Source: Oceanimonas marisflavi (GTDB lineage: Bacteria; Pseudomonadota; Gammaproteobacteria; Enterobacterales; Aeromonadaceae). Taken from it: a stretch of 64,000 bases of DNA. Numbering within the stretch: position 1 is the stretch's first letter; each line of letters opens with the position of its first letter. The translations under genes and the position numbers were made by a program. Below the pieces are notes generated by a model. That model was given only the letters and a program-made list of their open reading frames with translations. It was not told the DNA's origin and did no database searches. Positions 1 through 11,001 of this stretch are shown piece by piece. Location of the stretch: positions 34,172-98,171 of the forward strand of contig NZ_QAGM01000013.1 of the NCBI RefSeq assembly GCF_003049725.1. Direction: 5' to 3'.

Positions 1-1791
<1,791 letters not shown>

Positions 1792-1793
1792 TC

Positions 1794-2546
1794 ATGCTCA
1801 GCGATAGCGAATTCATGCGATACAGCCGGCATCTGCTGCTGGAAGAGGTGGGCGAGGAAGGTCAGCTCAAGCTGAAAAATGCTTCCGTGCTCATCGTGGG
1901 CCTGGGCGGGCTGGGCTCGCCGGCCTCCCAATATCTGGCGGCGGCCGGCGTGGGCACCCTGTGGCTGGCCGACTTCGATCAGATTGAGGTCAGCAACCTG
2001 CAGCGCCAGACCCTGTATGACGTTGACAGCCTGAAAATGGCCAAGGCCGAAGTGGCCCGGGAAAAGCTGCAAAAGCTCAATCCCGAGGTCGAGCTGGTGG
2101 CGGTCAATCAGAAAATGGACGAGCACAGTCTGGCCGGCTTTGTGGCCGAGGCGGATCTGGTGCTGGACTGCACCGACAACATGACGGTGCGTCAGGCCCT
2201 GAACGCCACCTGCTATGCCCAGGGCAAGCCCCTGCTGGTGGGCGCGGCCATTCGCTTTGAAGGCCAGCTGCTGGCGCTGGACCCGTCCCGCGACCATGGA
2301 TGCTATCGCTGCCTGTATGGCCCTGAAATGGAAGAACGGCTGACCTGCAGCAACGCCGGTGTGATTGGCCCGGTAGTGGGCACCATTGGCCTGTTGCAGG
2401 CGCTGGAAGCCATCAAGTATTTAACCGGCACCGGCACCGTGCCCTGGGGTGAGCTGAAGCTGTTTGACGCCAAGGCCCACCGCTGGCACGGCCTTCGAGT
2501 GCCGAAGGATCCGGCCTGTCCGGTATGTGGACCCAAGGGGAGCTAA
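1794..2546 (+). CDS. thiF: ThiS adenylyltransferase ThiF
   Basis: An E1-like enzyme of 250 residues that adenylates the C-terminal glycine of ThiS before sulfur transfer. The nucleotide-binding loop GLGGLGSPASQYL is at ~residues 36-48, the LDCTDNMTVRQALN segment follows, and the zinc-binding pairs CYRC and CPVC are present. It could be mistaken for the related MoeB or HesA. Its position between thiDE and thiS settles the call. Confidence 0.95.
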   Translation: MLSDSEFMRYSRHLLLEEVGEEGQLKLKNASVLIVGLGGLGSPASQYLAAAGVGTLWLADFDQIEVSNLQRQTLYDVDSLKMAKAEVAREKLQKLNPEVELVAVNQKMDEHSLAGFVAEADLVLDCTDNMTVRQALNATCYAQGKPLLVGAAIRFEGQLLALDPSRDHGCYRCLYGPEMEERLTCSNAGVIGPVVGTIGLLQALEAIKYLTGTGTVPWGELKLFDAKAHRWHGLRVPKDPACPVCGPKGS

Positions 2547-2551
2547 TAACG

Positions 2552-2752
2552 ATGCACATAATACTGAATGACGAACAACACCCCCTGACCGAGGGCACCA
2601 CCCTGGCGCAACTGCTGGCCGAACTGGAGCAGGACAAGCCGGGCGTGGCGGTGGCGCTCAACCGCGAAGTGGTGGCGCGCAGCCAGTGGGCCGAGCGTCA
2701 GCTTGCGCCCAACGACAACATTACCCTGTTCCACGCCATTGCCGGAGGCTGA
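2552..2752 (+). CDS. thiS: Sulfur carrier protein ThiS
   Basis: A 66-residue ubiquitin-like sulfur carrier ending in the required Gly-Gly, which is thiocarboxylated for thiazole synthesis. The start at 2552 (MHIILNDEQ) is chosen over an in-frame ATG at 2525 because the upstream codons overlap thiF and are not part of the family. It ends one base before thiG. Confidence 0.93.
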   Translation: MHIILNDEQHPLTEGTTLAQLLAELEQDKPGVAVALNREVVARSQWAERQLAPNDNITLFHAIAGG

Positions 2753-2753
2753 A

Positions 2754-3524
2754 ATGAGTCTGAAAATTGCCGATGAAACCTTTGAATCCCGCCTGTTTAC
2801 CGGCACCGGCAAGTTTGCCAACGGCAGACTGATGCAGGATGCGCTTGCCGCCTCCGGTTCCCAGCTGGTGACCATGGCGCTGAAGCGGGTGGATCTGAAA
2901 AACCACAGCGATGATATTCTGCCGCCGCTGTTGGAGCTGGGCGTGAACCTGCTGCCCAATACCTCCGGCGCCAAGGATGCCGACGAAGCCCTGTTTGCCG
3001 CCCGTCTGGCCCGGGAAGCCCTGGGCACCAACTGGCTCAAGCTGGAAATTCATCCGGATCCCAAGTACCTGCTGCCCGATCCCATTGAAACCCTCAAGGC
3101 CGCCGAGCAGCTGGTGAAGGAAGGCTTTATTGTGCTGCCCTATTGCGGTGCCGATCCCGTGCTGTGCAAGCGTCTGGAAGAAGTGGGCTGTGCCGCCGTC
3201 ATGCCCCTGGGCGCGCCCATCGGCTCCAACAAGGGCCTGGTGACCCACGATTTCCTCGAGATCATCATTGAACAATCCACTGTGCCGGTGGTGGTGGATG
3301 CGGGCATCGGCGCCCCCAGCCACGCCGCCTACGCCATGGAGCTGGGTGCCGACGCCGTGCTGGTGAACACCGCCATTGCCGTGGCCGGTGACCCCGTGGC
3401 CATGGGCGACGCCTTCCGCCGGGCGGTGATCGCCGGCCGCATGGGCTATGAAGCCGGTCTGGCCGGGCAAAGCCAGCAGGCTCAGGCGTCCAGCCCGCTG
3501 ACCTCCTTCCTGGAGACCTTATGA
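2754..3524 (+). CDS. thiG: Thiazole synthase ThiG
   Basis: A 256-residue TIM-barrel enzyme that builds the thiazole phosphate from deoxyxylulose phosphate, ThiS thiocarboxylate and dehydroglycine supplied by ThiH. Family features include [48 protein letters not shown] and [12 protein letters not shown]. The start at 2754 follows the thiS stop directly. Its end overlaps thiH by 4 bases (ATGA). Confidence 0.95.
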   Translation: MSLKIADETFESRLFTGTGKFANGRLMQDALAASGSQLVTMALKRVDLKNHSDDILPPLLELGVNLLPNTSGAKDADEALFAARLAREALGTNWLKLEIHPDPKYLLPDPIETLKAAEQLVKEGFIVLPYCGADPVLCKRLEEVGCAAVMPLGAPIGSNKGLVTHDFLEIIIEQSTVPVVVDAGIGAPSHAAYAMELGADAVLVNTAIAVAGDPVAMGDAFRRAVIAGRMGYEAGLAGQSQQAQASSPLTSFLETL

Positions 3525-4642
3525 GCTTCTTCGATGTCTGGTCATCCATGGACTGGGATGACATCAAAATGACCATCTACAGCAAGCGCGCCGCCGATGT
3601 GGAGCGGGCGCTGGCCAAACCGAAGCGGGATCTGAACGACTTTATGGCGCTGATCTCGCCGGCCGCCGAGCCCTACCTGGAGCAGATGGCCCAGCAGTCC
3701 TACCGGCTGACCCGGCAGCGCTTTGGCAATACCGTGGGGTTTTACATTCCCCTGTATCTGTCCAACCTGTGCGCCAACGACTGCACCTATTGCGGCTTTT
3801 CCATGAGCAACCGGCTCAAGCGCAAGACCCTGAGCGCCGAGGAAATCGAGCAGGAGTGCCTGGCGATCAAGGCCATGGGCTTTGATACCGTGCTGCTGGT
3901 GACCGGCGAGCACGAGGGCAAGGTGGGGCTGGACTACTTCAAGCAAATGCTGCCCATCGTCAAGCGTCACTTCAGCTATGTGATGATGGAAGTGCAGCCG
4001 CTGTCGCAGCAAGAATACGCCGAGCTGCGCCAGTACGGCCTCGACAGCGTCATGGTGTATCAGGAAACCTACCAGCACCTGACCTACGACGAGCACCATA
4101 TTCGCGGCAAGAAAAAGGACTTTCGCTGGCGCCTGGAAACCCCGGATCGGCTGGGCAAGGCCGGCATCGACAAGATTGGCCTGGGCGCCCTCTACGGTCT
4201 GGAAGACTGGCGCACCGACAGCTTTTACACCGCCTCGCACCTGCGCTACCTGCAGAAGCACTACTGGAAGACCCGCTATTCGGTATCCTTCCCGCGGCTA
4301 CGCCCCTGCACCGGCGGCCTGCAGCCCAAGTCGATCATGACCGACCGCCAGCTGGTGCAGCTGATCTGTGCCTACCGCCTGCTCGACGGCGAGCTGGAGC
4401 TGAGCCTGTCGACCCGGGAAGCTCAGGAGTTCCGCGACAAGGTGATCCCGCTCGGCATTACCAGCATCAGCGCCGGCTCCAAAACCCAGCCCGGCGGCTA
4501 TGTGGAGAACGTCAAGGAAGAGCTGGAGCAGTTCGAAATCGACGACGACCGCACCCCCGCCGAAGTGGCCAAGGCCATTGCCGCTACCGGCCTGCAGCCG
4601 GTATGGAAAGACTGGGACAACAGTTACTCCGCCAGTCGCTGA
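3521..4642 (+). CDS. thiH: 2-iminoacetate synthase ThiH
   Basis: A 373-residue radical-SAM tyrosine lyase that makes dehydroglycine for ThiG. The [4Fe-4S]/SAM motif CxxxCxxC is CANDCTYC at ~residues 83-90, followed by [14 protein letters not shown]. Use of ThiH rather than the glycine oxidase ThiO is the enteric-type route. It is the last gene of the operon. The palindrome at 4669-4752 just downstream could end the transcript but lacks a T-run. Confidence 0.95.
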   Translation: MSFFDVWSSMDWDDIKMTIYSKRAADVERALAKPKRDLNDFMALISPAAEPYLEQMAQQSYRLTRQRFGNTVGFYIPLYLSNLCANDCTYCGFSMSNRLKRKTLSAEEIEQECLAIKAMGFDTVLLVTGEHEGKVGLDYFKQMLPIVKRHFSYVMMEVQPLSQQEYAELRQYGLDSVMVYQETYQHLTYDEHHIRGKKKDFRWRLETPDRLGKAGIDKIGLGALYGLEDWRTDSFYTASHLRYLQKHYWKTRYSVSFPRLRPCTGGLQPKSIMTDRQLVQLICAYRLLDGELELSLSTREAQEFRDKVIPLGITSISAGSKTQPGGYVENVKEELEQFEIDDDRTPAEVAKAIAATGLQPVWKDWDNSYSASR

Positions 4643-4668
4643 AGCCGTCTGACAGCGCAAATCTTGCC

Positions 4669-4752
4669 GTAGGTTGGCGATGAGCGCAGCGAATCCCAAC
4701 ATTCCGCAGCCGCCTTTGGTGTTGGAATTCGCTGCGCTCATTCCAACCTACC
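4669..4752. repeat. Dispersed palindromic element, copy 1
   Basis: Arms of ~32 bases at 4669-4700 and 4721-4752 are reverse complements apart from one substitution and a small indel, and enclose a 20-base loop. The same element, including the loop, recurs at 52196-52279, and a solo arm lies at 52327-52358. It sits between thiH and the TM2 gene, outside coding sequence. Confidence 0.85.
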
Positions 4753-4866
4753 AGTGCTTACAGCTCCCGAAGGGTCACGACGAACCGGGTCGCCGCTGTG
4801 CCCACAGGAATGGCAGTTGCACCCCGCAACGACTAGAATGGTCGTTTTGTCACCCCCCGAGGCAGC

Positions 4867-5268
4867 ATGAACAACACGCACAGCAAGGTGATTGGCTATA
4901 TATTGTGGATCTTCGGGTTCATGGGCGCTCACCGCTTTTATTATGGCCGCCCCGTCAGCGGCACCATTTACTTCTTTACCCTTGGCCTGTTCTTTATCGG
5001 CTGGATTGTGGATCTGTTTCTGATCCCGTCTCTGGATCGCGCCGCCGACCAGCGTTACGCCACCGGCCCCAAGGACTACAGCCTGACCTGGATACTGATG
5101 ACCTTTCTTGGCTTCTTTGGTCTGCACCGGCTTTATATGGGCAAGTGGATCACCGCCATTATCTGGTTCCTCACCGGCGGCCTGTTCCTGATCGGCTATC
5201 TCTACGATTACTGTACCCTTAACACCCAGATTGACGAGGTTAACCGCCGTTCCCGGCGTTTTGGCTGA
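4867..5268 (+). CDS. Tandem TM2-domain membrane protein
   Basis: This 133-residue protein contains two TM2 units. Each has a G..G.HR.Y.G turn between two membrane helices: GFMGAHRFYYGRP with the flanking helices in the first half, and GFFGLHRLYMGKW in the second half. TM2 proteins are small membrane proteins of unknown biochemical role. The gene is monocistronic and its stop lies 6 bases from the stop of the opposing tetR gene. Duplication of the unit within one protein is the notable point. Confidence 0.85.
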   Translation: MNNTHSKVIGYILWIFGFMGAHRFYYGRPVSGTIYFFTLGLFFIGWIVDLFLIPSLDRAADQRYATGPKDYSLTWILMTFLGFFGLHRLYMGKWITAIIWFLTGGLFLIGYLYDYCTLNTQIDEVNRRSRRFG

Positions 5269-5274
5269 GCAGAG

Positions 5275-5844
5275 TCAGGTCGCCATCAGCCGCAGGGCGA
5301 GTGCCCAGGCCTGCAGGGCGGCGGTTTTGTCGCCCTGCACCTGTGCCTGCACGATGGCACCTTCCTTCAGCAGGCTCAGGGTCTGTGCCTGCTGCGCCGC
5401 CGCCCCTTCCTTCAGACCTGCCTTCATTAAACAGGATGTGAGCATTCGTGCGACCGCCGCCTTGTGTTGCGCACACTGCCGGTGCAGCTCATGTTCTGGG
5501 TCGCCATATTCGGCGCAGGTATTAATAAAAAAGCAGCCGTGAAACGGGGTCAGCTCGTGTTCACGGTCGTTGATCCAGTCGTCCAGAGCGGTAAACAGGG
5601 CCTCAATCACGCCCTCAGGGCCGGGCTCACGCCGCTCCAGGCGCCCCTCTAACCATTCCAGAAATGCGCTATCCCGGTAGGCAATCACGGCGGCTACCAG
5701 TGCCTCCTTGCCGGAAAAGTGGTGATACAGGGTTTTTTTGGCCACCCCCGACTCCTGCAGTATCTGATTGATGCCCACGGCATGAATGCCCTGCCGGTAG
5801 AACAGGTCAAAGGCGGTGGTTACGAGCTGCTGGCGTTTATCCAT
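5275..5844 (-). CDS. TetR/AcrR-family repressor
   Basis: A 189-residue regulator with an N-terminal helix-turn-helix (residues ~8-50; YRQGIHAVGINQILQESGVA then KKTLYHHFSGKEALV). The C-terminal region (CFFINTCAEYGDPEHEL) resembles TetR groups of the YcdC/AcuR/NemR kind that carry reactive cysteines. It is divergent from the HPP membrane-protein gene. Two identical half-site palindromes lie in the 105-base gap, so it probably represses itself and that gene. The inducer is unknown. Confidence 0.9.
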   Translation of the reverse strand: MDKRQQLVTTAFDLFYRQGIHAVGINQILQESGVAKKTLYHHFSGKEALVAAVIAYRDSAFLEWLEGRLERREPGPEGVIEALFTALDDWINDREHELTPFHGCFFINTCAEYGDPEHELHRQCAQHKAAVARMLTSCLMKAGLKEGAAAQQAQTLSLLKEGAIVQAQVQGDKTAALQAWALALRLMAT

Positions 5845-5879
5845 AAGGTTCTCCTGTTGCTGAGGCCATATTGACAGGG

Positions 5880-5926
5880 GTAGACCAATCTGTCTACATT
5901 GAGTGCGTGTAGACAGGTCGGTCTAC
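5880..5926. promoter_or_regulatory. Twin TetR operators
   Basis: Two perfect palindromes of form GTAGAC-N6-GTCTAC lie at 5880-5897 and 5909-5926, centres 29 bases apart. They sit midway between the divergent tetR start (5844) and HPP start (5950). This spacing and symmetry fit cooperative binding by the adjacent TetR regulator. Confidence 0.8.
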
Positions 5927-5949
5927 TTTCTGAATAAGGGACAGTGAAA

Positions 5950-6438
5950 ATGAAAAACAGTGAGAATGGTCTGGTTCGGTTAATGGAGCGTTATTCGGCG
6001 CTGGTAGCGGGGCTGGGAGCCATGTTGTGCATTACCACCCTGGCCGGGCTGGATGGGTTGCAGTCCAGCGGGCTGTGGCTGATGGCACCTTTTGGCGCCA
6101 CCATGGTGATCCTGTTCGGGCTGCCCGACAGCCCCCTGGCCCAGCCCCGGAACATTTTCCTTGGTCATCTGCTCACCACCCTGGTGGGATTACTCGTGCT
6201 GAACAGTCTCGGCGTGCAGCCCTGGTCACTGGGACTGGCGGTGGGTCTGGCGGTCAGCCTGATGCTGCTGACCGGCACCACCCATCCACCGGCGGGGGCC
6301 AATCCGCTGATCGTGATGCTGAGCGGCCAGGACTGGGACTTTCTGTGGTCGCCGGTGGCGCTGGGAGCGGGGTTGATCATAGTAAGCGGCCTGGTGTTTC
6401 ACCGCAGCACCGGCCGGCGTTATCCCGTGCGCTGGTAA
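5950..6438 (+). CDS. HPP-family integral membrane protein
   Basis: A 162-residue protein with about four hydrophobic helices and the family signatures PFGATMVILFG, SPLAQPRN and HPPAGANP, the last containing the HPP triplet that names the family. The role is unclear; some relatives in phototrophs have been linked to nitrite transport. ATG 5950 is preferred over GTG 5944 because AAGGGA at 5936-5941 is correctly spaced from it. It is probably controlled by the divergent TetR protein through the twin operators. Confidence 0.85.
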   Translation: MKNSENGLVRLMERYSALVAGLGAMLCITTLAGLDGLQSSGLWLMAPFGATMVILFGLPDSPLAQPRNIFLGHLLTTLVGLLVLNSLGVQPWSLGLAVGLAVSLMLLTGTTHPPAGANPLIVMLSGQDWDFLWSPVALGAGLIIVSGLVFHRSTGRRYPVRW

Positions 6439-6448
6439 TACAGGCGCT

Positions 6449-7606
6449 TCATGTCAGTAATCCGGCTTTTTTGAGCCGGGTTACCCAGGCCGGGCGCCTG
6501 GTATGCTGCTGTTGCAGCCTTTCCAGAGCCTGCCTGAATTCTTTCTGTCTTCCGGCCTGCGCCAGTGCCTCTGCCAGGGATTTGGCCAGCTCCAGCGCCC
6601 GATCATAGCTGCGGCCCGAACCCTGCTTGAGCTCGGTATCCATTTCCTGCCAGATTTGGTCTGCGTTTGCCGCCACTCCGGCAAGGTATTTCTTTCGCTC
6701 GGCCAGACGCCTGGCTTCTGCCTTGGCCTGGGCGCGCCGTTCACGCTCAAGGCGCTGTTCGCGAGCGGCAGCATAACCGGTGGCGATATCTGCCAGAGTT
6801 CGACGGGCAGAGGGAGCCGGCTGGGTGCTGTGTTGCCGGTGCCAGTCCAGAAAACGCCGGTTCAGGCTGCTTTCCGCCTCCATGGTGCGGCCTTCCAGCA
6901 GCAGGCGGGCGGTGGTTCTGAGCTCGGCCGGTGATTGCTGTTCCAGCCAGACGTTGTGGTCTGCTGCTGCATGGGTGGTTTCGGTCGGGCTGCTGGCCGC
7001 TGCGGCCTGCAGCCAGTCGGGATCGATCTCCAGAAACTCCACCAGTGCCTGCTGGGCAGGGGTGAGCGTCGCCAGGCCGGGCGGCAGAGGCGGTTCAATG
7101 TCTTCGTCATTCAGCTCCTGGGCGCAGAGCCGGGCCAACCAGCCCAGATACAGGGGACGGGTGTCTCCTCGTAGCAGTTCCTGCCGCAGGGGCAGCAGCC
7201 GGCTCAGCCAGCCGGGGCCATCCTCATGAGTCCAGAATCGGTCGTGTTCGCCTTCCTCATCGCTGAAGTGCCAGGTCAAAATGCAGTGTTGACCAGCAGC
7301 GGAAGCCTCAAACACATCGGATCCGGCAGGCTGCAGACAGGCGTCCAGCATGGCCTGGTCCAGGCAGCTTGCCGGGAGTTTCAGCATCAGCAGGCAATGC
7401 CCCCAGCTGGCGGAGTAGACATGGGCATCAAAGTAATGCCGCATCCACTCCAGGGGCTCTCCACTGAGATCGCCCCAGTTGTATTCGTTGATAAAGCTGT
7501 TGCAGGTAATGGTGGCCCGGCTCGAACGGGCACGCAGTTCACTCTGTTGCCGGGCGGTCAGTGGCTGATCGACGGCGGTAAATTCGTAGTACTGATATTC
7601 ACTCAT
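6449..7606 (-). CDS. Conserved hypothetical protein (385 aa), function unknown
   Basis: I recognise the N-terminal pattern (SEYQYYEF..VDQPLT followed by NEYNWGDLSGEPLEWM) as that of a conserved uncharacterised bacterial protein, but know no function. No transmembrane segment or signal peptide is evident. Residues ~265-330 are rich in Arg, Glu, Ala and Lys (REQRLERERRAQAKAE) and likely form a coiled coil. It converges on the HPP gene with 10 bases between stops. The 218-base AT-rich stretch upstream holds its promoter and that of the monooxygenase. Confidence 0.75.
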   Translation of the reverse strand: MSEYQYYEFTAVDQPLTARQQSELRARSSRATITCNSFINEYNWGDLSGEPLEWMRHYFDAHVYSASWGHCLLMLKLPASCLDQAMLDACLQPAGSDVFEASAAGQHCILTWHFSDEEGEHDRFWTHEDGPGWLSRLLPLRQELLRGDTRPLYLGWLARLCAQELNDEDIEPPLPPGLATLTPAQQALVEFLEIDPDWLQAAAASSPTETTHAAADHNVWLEQQSPAELRTTARLLLEGRTMEAESSLNRRFLDWHRQHSTQPAPSARRTLADIATGYAAAREQRLERERRAQAKAEARRLAERKKYLAGVAANADQIWQEMDTELKQGSGRSYDRALELAKSLAEALAQAGRQKEFRQALERLQQQHTRRPAWVTRLKKAGLLT

Positions 7607-7824
7607 GATGTTGGGCTGGTTTGAAAAAGGATCTGTTAGTCAAGCATTGTGCTAACGAAACTGGATTGTGTCCAACCGTCACTGCTGCCTCCTTTTACAT
7701 AACCCCTTAGCGCCCTATTATTTAGGGTTTTTATCTACTTTTGTCGTATTTTTACGCAAGATTCTATAAATACATGAATAATTCCTTTAGTATCGCAAGG
7801 TTTTTACAACAAGGGAGTTAATGT

Positions 7825-9207
7825 GTGAGCAAGCAAAAAATCGCGATTTTGGGCGCCGGCCCCAGTGGCCTGGCACAGTTGAGAGCGTTTGAAGCAGCTC
7901 GCAAGGCAGGCGTTCAGGACCTGCCGGAAATCGTTTGTTTTGAAAAGCAAAGTGACATCGGTGGCATGTGGAACTACACATGGCGCACGGGTTTAGATAA
8001 AAATGGCGAGCCAGTTCATGGCAGCATGTATCGGTATCTGTGGTCCAACGGCCCGAAGGAATGTCTGGAGTTTGCCGATTACTCCTTTGACGAGCACTTC
8101 GGTCGTGCCATTCCCTCCTATCCGCCGCGTGCCGTGCTGAAAGACTACATCATGGGTCGTATCGACAAGCAGGCCATTTCTAAATACATCCGTTTTGAGT
8201 GCCCGGTGCGCTGGGTAAGCCATGACGACAGCACCGGCAAGTTCACCGTGACCGTGATGAACCACAAGACCGGTCAGCAGGAAACCGACGAGTTTGACTA
8301 TGTGGTGGTGGCCACCGGTCACTTTTCCACTCCCAACATGCCGTACTTTGAAGGGGTGGAGCAGTTTCCGGGCCGGGTACTGCATGCCCATGACTTCCGT
8401 GACGCGCTGGAATTCAAGGACAAGAACGTGCTGCTGGTGGGTGCCAGCTACTCGGCGGAAGACATCGGCTCCCAGTGCTACAAGTACGGTGCCAAATCGG
8501 TGACCATCAGCTATCGCAGCAACCCGCTGGGCTTTGACTGGCCCGAAGGCATGGAAGAAAAGCCGCTGCTGGCACACTTTGACGGCAACACCGGCTACTT
8601 TGCCGACGGCTCCAGCAAGGAGTTCGACGCCATTATCATGTGCACCGGCTACCTGTTCCACTTCCCGTTCCTGCCGGACGCGCTGCGGCTGCAGACCCAC
8701 AACTGCCTGTACCCGGACAACCTGTACAAGGGCATTTTCTTCCAGAACAACCCGAAGCTGATTTATCTGGGCATGCAGGATCAGTATTTCACCTTCAACA
8801 TGTTCGACGCCCAGGCCTGGTATGCCCGCGACGTCATCATGGGCAAGATCACCCTGCCGGATGCGGACGAGCGCCGCAACGACATGCAGCACTGGCTGGA
8901 TCGTCATGCGCAGCTGGGTGGCTGCTGCGACTCCATCGACTTCCAGGCCAGCTACATTCGCGATCTGCTCGGCCCCACCGATTACCCCGAGTTCAAGGTG
9001 GAAGAACAGGCGGCGTTGTTGAAGGAATGGCAGCAGGACAAGCAGGCCGGCATCATTAGCTTCCGCGAGAAGTGCTACCGCTCTACCGTGACCGGCACCA
9101 TGGCCACCCGCTTGCCGGGCACCTGGCTGGACATCAAGGACGACTCGCTGGAAAGCTTTATGTCCCTCGACTTTATCGAGAACAAGAGTTTCGACAAGGT
9201 TGATTGA
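7825..9207 (+). CDS. tmm: Flavin-containing monooxygenase, trimethylamine monooxygenase-like
   Basis: A 460-residue class B flavin monooxygenase. The FAD loop GAGPSG is at residues 10-15, the FMO fingerprint FPGRVLHAHDF is near 181-191, and the NADPH loop GASYSAEDIG is near 206-215. Length and the loop sequences resemble bacterial Tmm, which oxidises trimethylamine to TMAO. Sulfide or indole oxidation by related FMOs cannot be excluded. The start is GTG 7825, set by AAGGGAG at 7811-7817; the ATG at 7821 is in another frame. It is monocistronic. Confidence 0.85.
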   Translation: MSKQKIAILGAGPSGLAQLRAFEAARKAGVQDLPEIVCFEKQSDIGGMWNYTWRTGLDKNGEPVHGSMYRYLWSNGPKECLEFADYSFDEHFGRAIPSYPPRAVLKDYIMGRIDKQAISKYIRFECPVRWVSHDDSTGKFTVTVMNHKTGQQETDEFDYVVVATGHFSTPNMPYFEGVEQFPGRVLHAHDFRDALEFKDKNVLLVGASYSAEDIGSQCYKYGAKSVTISYRSNPLGFDWPEGMEEKPLLAHFDGNTGYFADGSSKEFDAIIMCTGYLFHFPFLPDALRLQTHNCLYPDNLYKGIFFQNNPKLIYLGMQDQYFTFNMFDAQAWYARDVIMGKITLPDADERRNDMQHWLDRHAQLGGCCDSIDFQASYIRDLLGPTDYPEFKVEEQAALLKEWQQDKQAGIISFREKCYRSTVTGTMATRLPGTWLDIKDDSLESFMSLDFIENKSFDKVD

Positions 9208-9225
9208 TACCGCCGCGGCTAATAT

Positions 9226-9314
9226 GTAGCTGCCGCTTTAGCCGGCAGAGCCTGTGCAACAGGCTGTGAATGCATCACTGTCTGCTATTTCGCGCCAACT
9301 AAAGTGGCGCCTAC
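9226..9314. repeat. REP-like doublet (two GTAG-headed hairpins, inverted)
   Basis: A hairpin headed by GTAG at 9226-9251 (GCTGCCGCTTTAGCCGGCAG) is followed by an oppositely oriented one at 9289-9314 (reverse strand reads GTAGGCGCCACTTTAGTTGGCGC). Both have a GTAG head and a TTTA-type loop with different stem sequences. A second doublet of the same design is at 59490-59559. Confidence 0.65.
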
Positions 9315-9346
9315 AGCTTGCCGGCGTGACCGGTATTGAGAATAGA

Positions 9347-9374
9347 AAGCCCGCTTTATCAAGCGGGCTTTTTG
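9347..9374. terminator. Bidirectional rho-independent terminator
   Basis: A 10-bp stem AAGCCCGCTT / AAGCGGGCTT with a 4-base loop and T-rich flanks lies between the convergent monooxygenase and pxpC genes. Confidence 0.85.
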
Positions 9375-9379
9375 GTTGC

Positions 9380-10300
9380 TTAAAACTGCGCTCTGAACTT
9401 CCGATACTCTCGCTGAGCCTCACTGGCGGTGGTAACTGTCAGCCGCAGCGACTGGCCCGGGCGGCACTGGGCCAGCTGAGCGCAGGACAGGGGGGTGAGG
9501 GTACCCAGGCGCGGATAACCGCCAATGGTCTGGCGGTCATTGAGCAGAACGATGGGCTGGCCGTCCGGCGGCACCTGCACCGCGCCCAGGGTCAGGCCTT
9601 CCGAGACAAGTGAATCCATGTTGCACTGCAACAAGGATCCTTTAAGCCGGATCCCCATGCGATCCGATCGAGGATCCACGGTCCACGGGCGGCTCAGGGC
9701 CTTGATCAGGCTCTGATCCTCAAAATGACGGAACTGGGCGCCGGGGATCAGTGCCAGCACCGGCTCGTCCTGATAATGCCGCCTCTCCCTCTCGGGCAGG
9801 GAATGGTTTGAGCCAGCATTCTGTGTGGCCCTGTCAAACCTCAGCTCGTCACCGGCCGCCAGCGGGCTGCCATCGCCCTTGTGACCGCCCAGACCATCCC
9901 GCACCACGCAGGCGGTGCTGCCCAGCACCTCGGGAGCAATAAAGCCGCCGGCCACCGCCAGATAGGCGCGAACCCCGCTGCGGGACATGCCCAGGGCAAG
10001 GGTCTCACCGGGTTCCAGGGTAAACGATTGCCAGTGGGGCAGGGGCCGGCCATTCACCCGCGCCTGCATATCGGCACCACAGAGCGCCAGCCGGCAGGGT
10101 TGCTGTGCGGTAAGTGTGAGCCCCCCAAGGGTGATTTCCAGCGCCGTGGCGCCCCAGCCATTGCCCACCAGCCAGTTGGCCCAGGCCCAGGCGTGCAGGT
10201 CTGTCGGTCCCCCTTGAGCCACCCCCAGATGCCGCACACCAAAACGGCCGGCATCCTGCAGGGTACTGAGGGGGCCGGGCTTTTCAATCAGCAGACTCAT
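9380..10300 (-). CDS. pxpC: 5-oxoprolinase subunit C (carboxyltransferase-like)
   Basis: A 306-residue cyclophilin-like-fold subunit of the ATP-dependent 5-oxoprolinase PxpABC, which opens 5-oxoproline to glutamate. Signatures include the N-terminal KPGPLSTLQDAGR, GGPTDLHA and the VAGGFIAPEVLGS stretch. The gene overlaps pxpB by 4 bases (ATGA). Related proteins are often mis-annotated as biotin-dependent carboxylase or allophanate hydrolase subunit 2. Confidence 0.9.
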   Translation of the reverse strand: MSLLIEKPGPLSTLQDAGRFGVRHLGVAQGGPTDLHAWAWANWLVGNGWGATALEITLGGLTLTAQQPCRLALCGADMQARVNGRPLPHWQSFTLEPGETLALGMSRSGVRAYLAVAGGFIAPEVLGSTACVVRDGLGGHKGDGSPLAAGDELRFDRATQNAGSNHSLPERERRHYQDEPVLALIPGAQFRHFEDQSLIKALSRPWTVDPRSDRMGIRLKGSLLQCNMDSLVSEGLTLGAVQVPPDGQPIVLLNDRQTIGGYPRLGTLTPLSCAQLAQCRPGQSLRLTVTTASEAQREYRKFRAQF

Positions 10301-11001
10301 GGCGCCTCCATGGGGCTGGCGTCGCCCCCCAGCCGTTCAAATTCGGCCTTGCTCACCGGCTCAAAGCGCACGCGATCGCCCACCCGCAGCAGGCTTAAAC
10401 TGCGGCTGGCGGGGTCAAACAGCCTGGCCGGAGTACGCCCCAGCAGGTTCCAGCCGCCCGGGGTGGTGCGGGGGTAGGCGGCGGTCTGGCGGCCGGCCAG
10501 GGCCACGCTGCCGGCGGGCACGCTTGACCGGGGGCTGTCGTGCCGGGGCGTTTCAAGCTGCTCGGGCAGGGTGCCCATAAAGGCAAACCCGGGGGCAAAC
10601 CCCAGGGCAAACACCCGGTAGGTGTGGCCGCTGTGCAGTTCAATGATTTGCTGTGTGTTCAGGCCGGTATGCTGTGCCAGCCGGGCCAGATCCGGCCCCA
10701 CGCTGGGGTGATACCACACCGGCAGGGTTTTCACCGTATCTTGAGTGTTGTCTTCCAGCGGCTCCAGCTTTGCCAGCAATTTTTGCAGCAAGCGACCGGC
10801 CTCGGCGTGATCCAGGGTGAGCGGGTCAAACTGCACCAGCAATGTGGTGTAGGACGGCACCAGATCCACTAGCTGGTCGCCAAAGGCCTGCTCGCAGTCC
10901 TGCACCAGGGCGGCGATCCAGTTCATGTTGGCTTCGTCGATGTCGTCGAACAGCCGCACCAGCCAGGCATCGAAGCCGGCGTTTTCCAGCCTGGGGTTCA
11001 T
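10297..11001 (-). CDS. pxpB: 5-oxoprolinase subunit B
   Basis: A 234-residue KipI-like partner of PxpC. Conserved stretches include [37 protein letters not shown] and [21 protein letters not shown]. The start at 11001 is chosen because its ATG overlaps the pxpA stop (ATGA) and the preceding in-frame codons do not look family-like. Spacing of all three genes implies one polycistronic mRNA. Confidence 0.9.
   Translation of the reverse strand: MNPRLENAGFDAWLVRLFDDIDEANMNWIAALVQDCEQAFGDQLVDLVPSYTTLLVQFDPLTLDHAEAGRLLQKLLAKLEPLEDNTQDTVKTLPVWYHPSVGPDLARLAQHTGLNTQQIIELHSGHTYRVFALGFAPGFAFMGTLPEQLETPRHDSPRSSVPAGSVALAGRQTAAYPRTTPGGWNLLGRTPARLFDPASRSLSLLRVGDRVRFEPVSKAEFERLGGDASPMEAP

Noticed and set aside
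7821..7830. ATG at 7821 as the monooxygenase start
   Set aside because: It is in a different frame from the FAD-binding sequence; GTG 7825 is in frame and well spaced from AAGGGAG.
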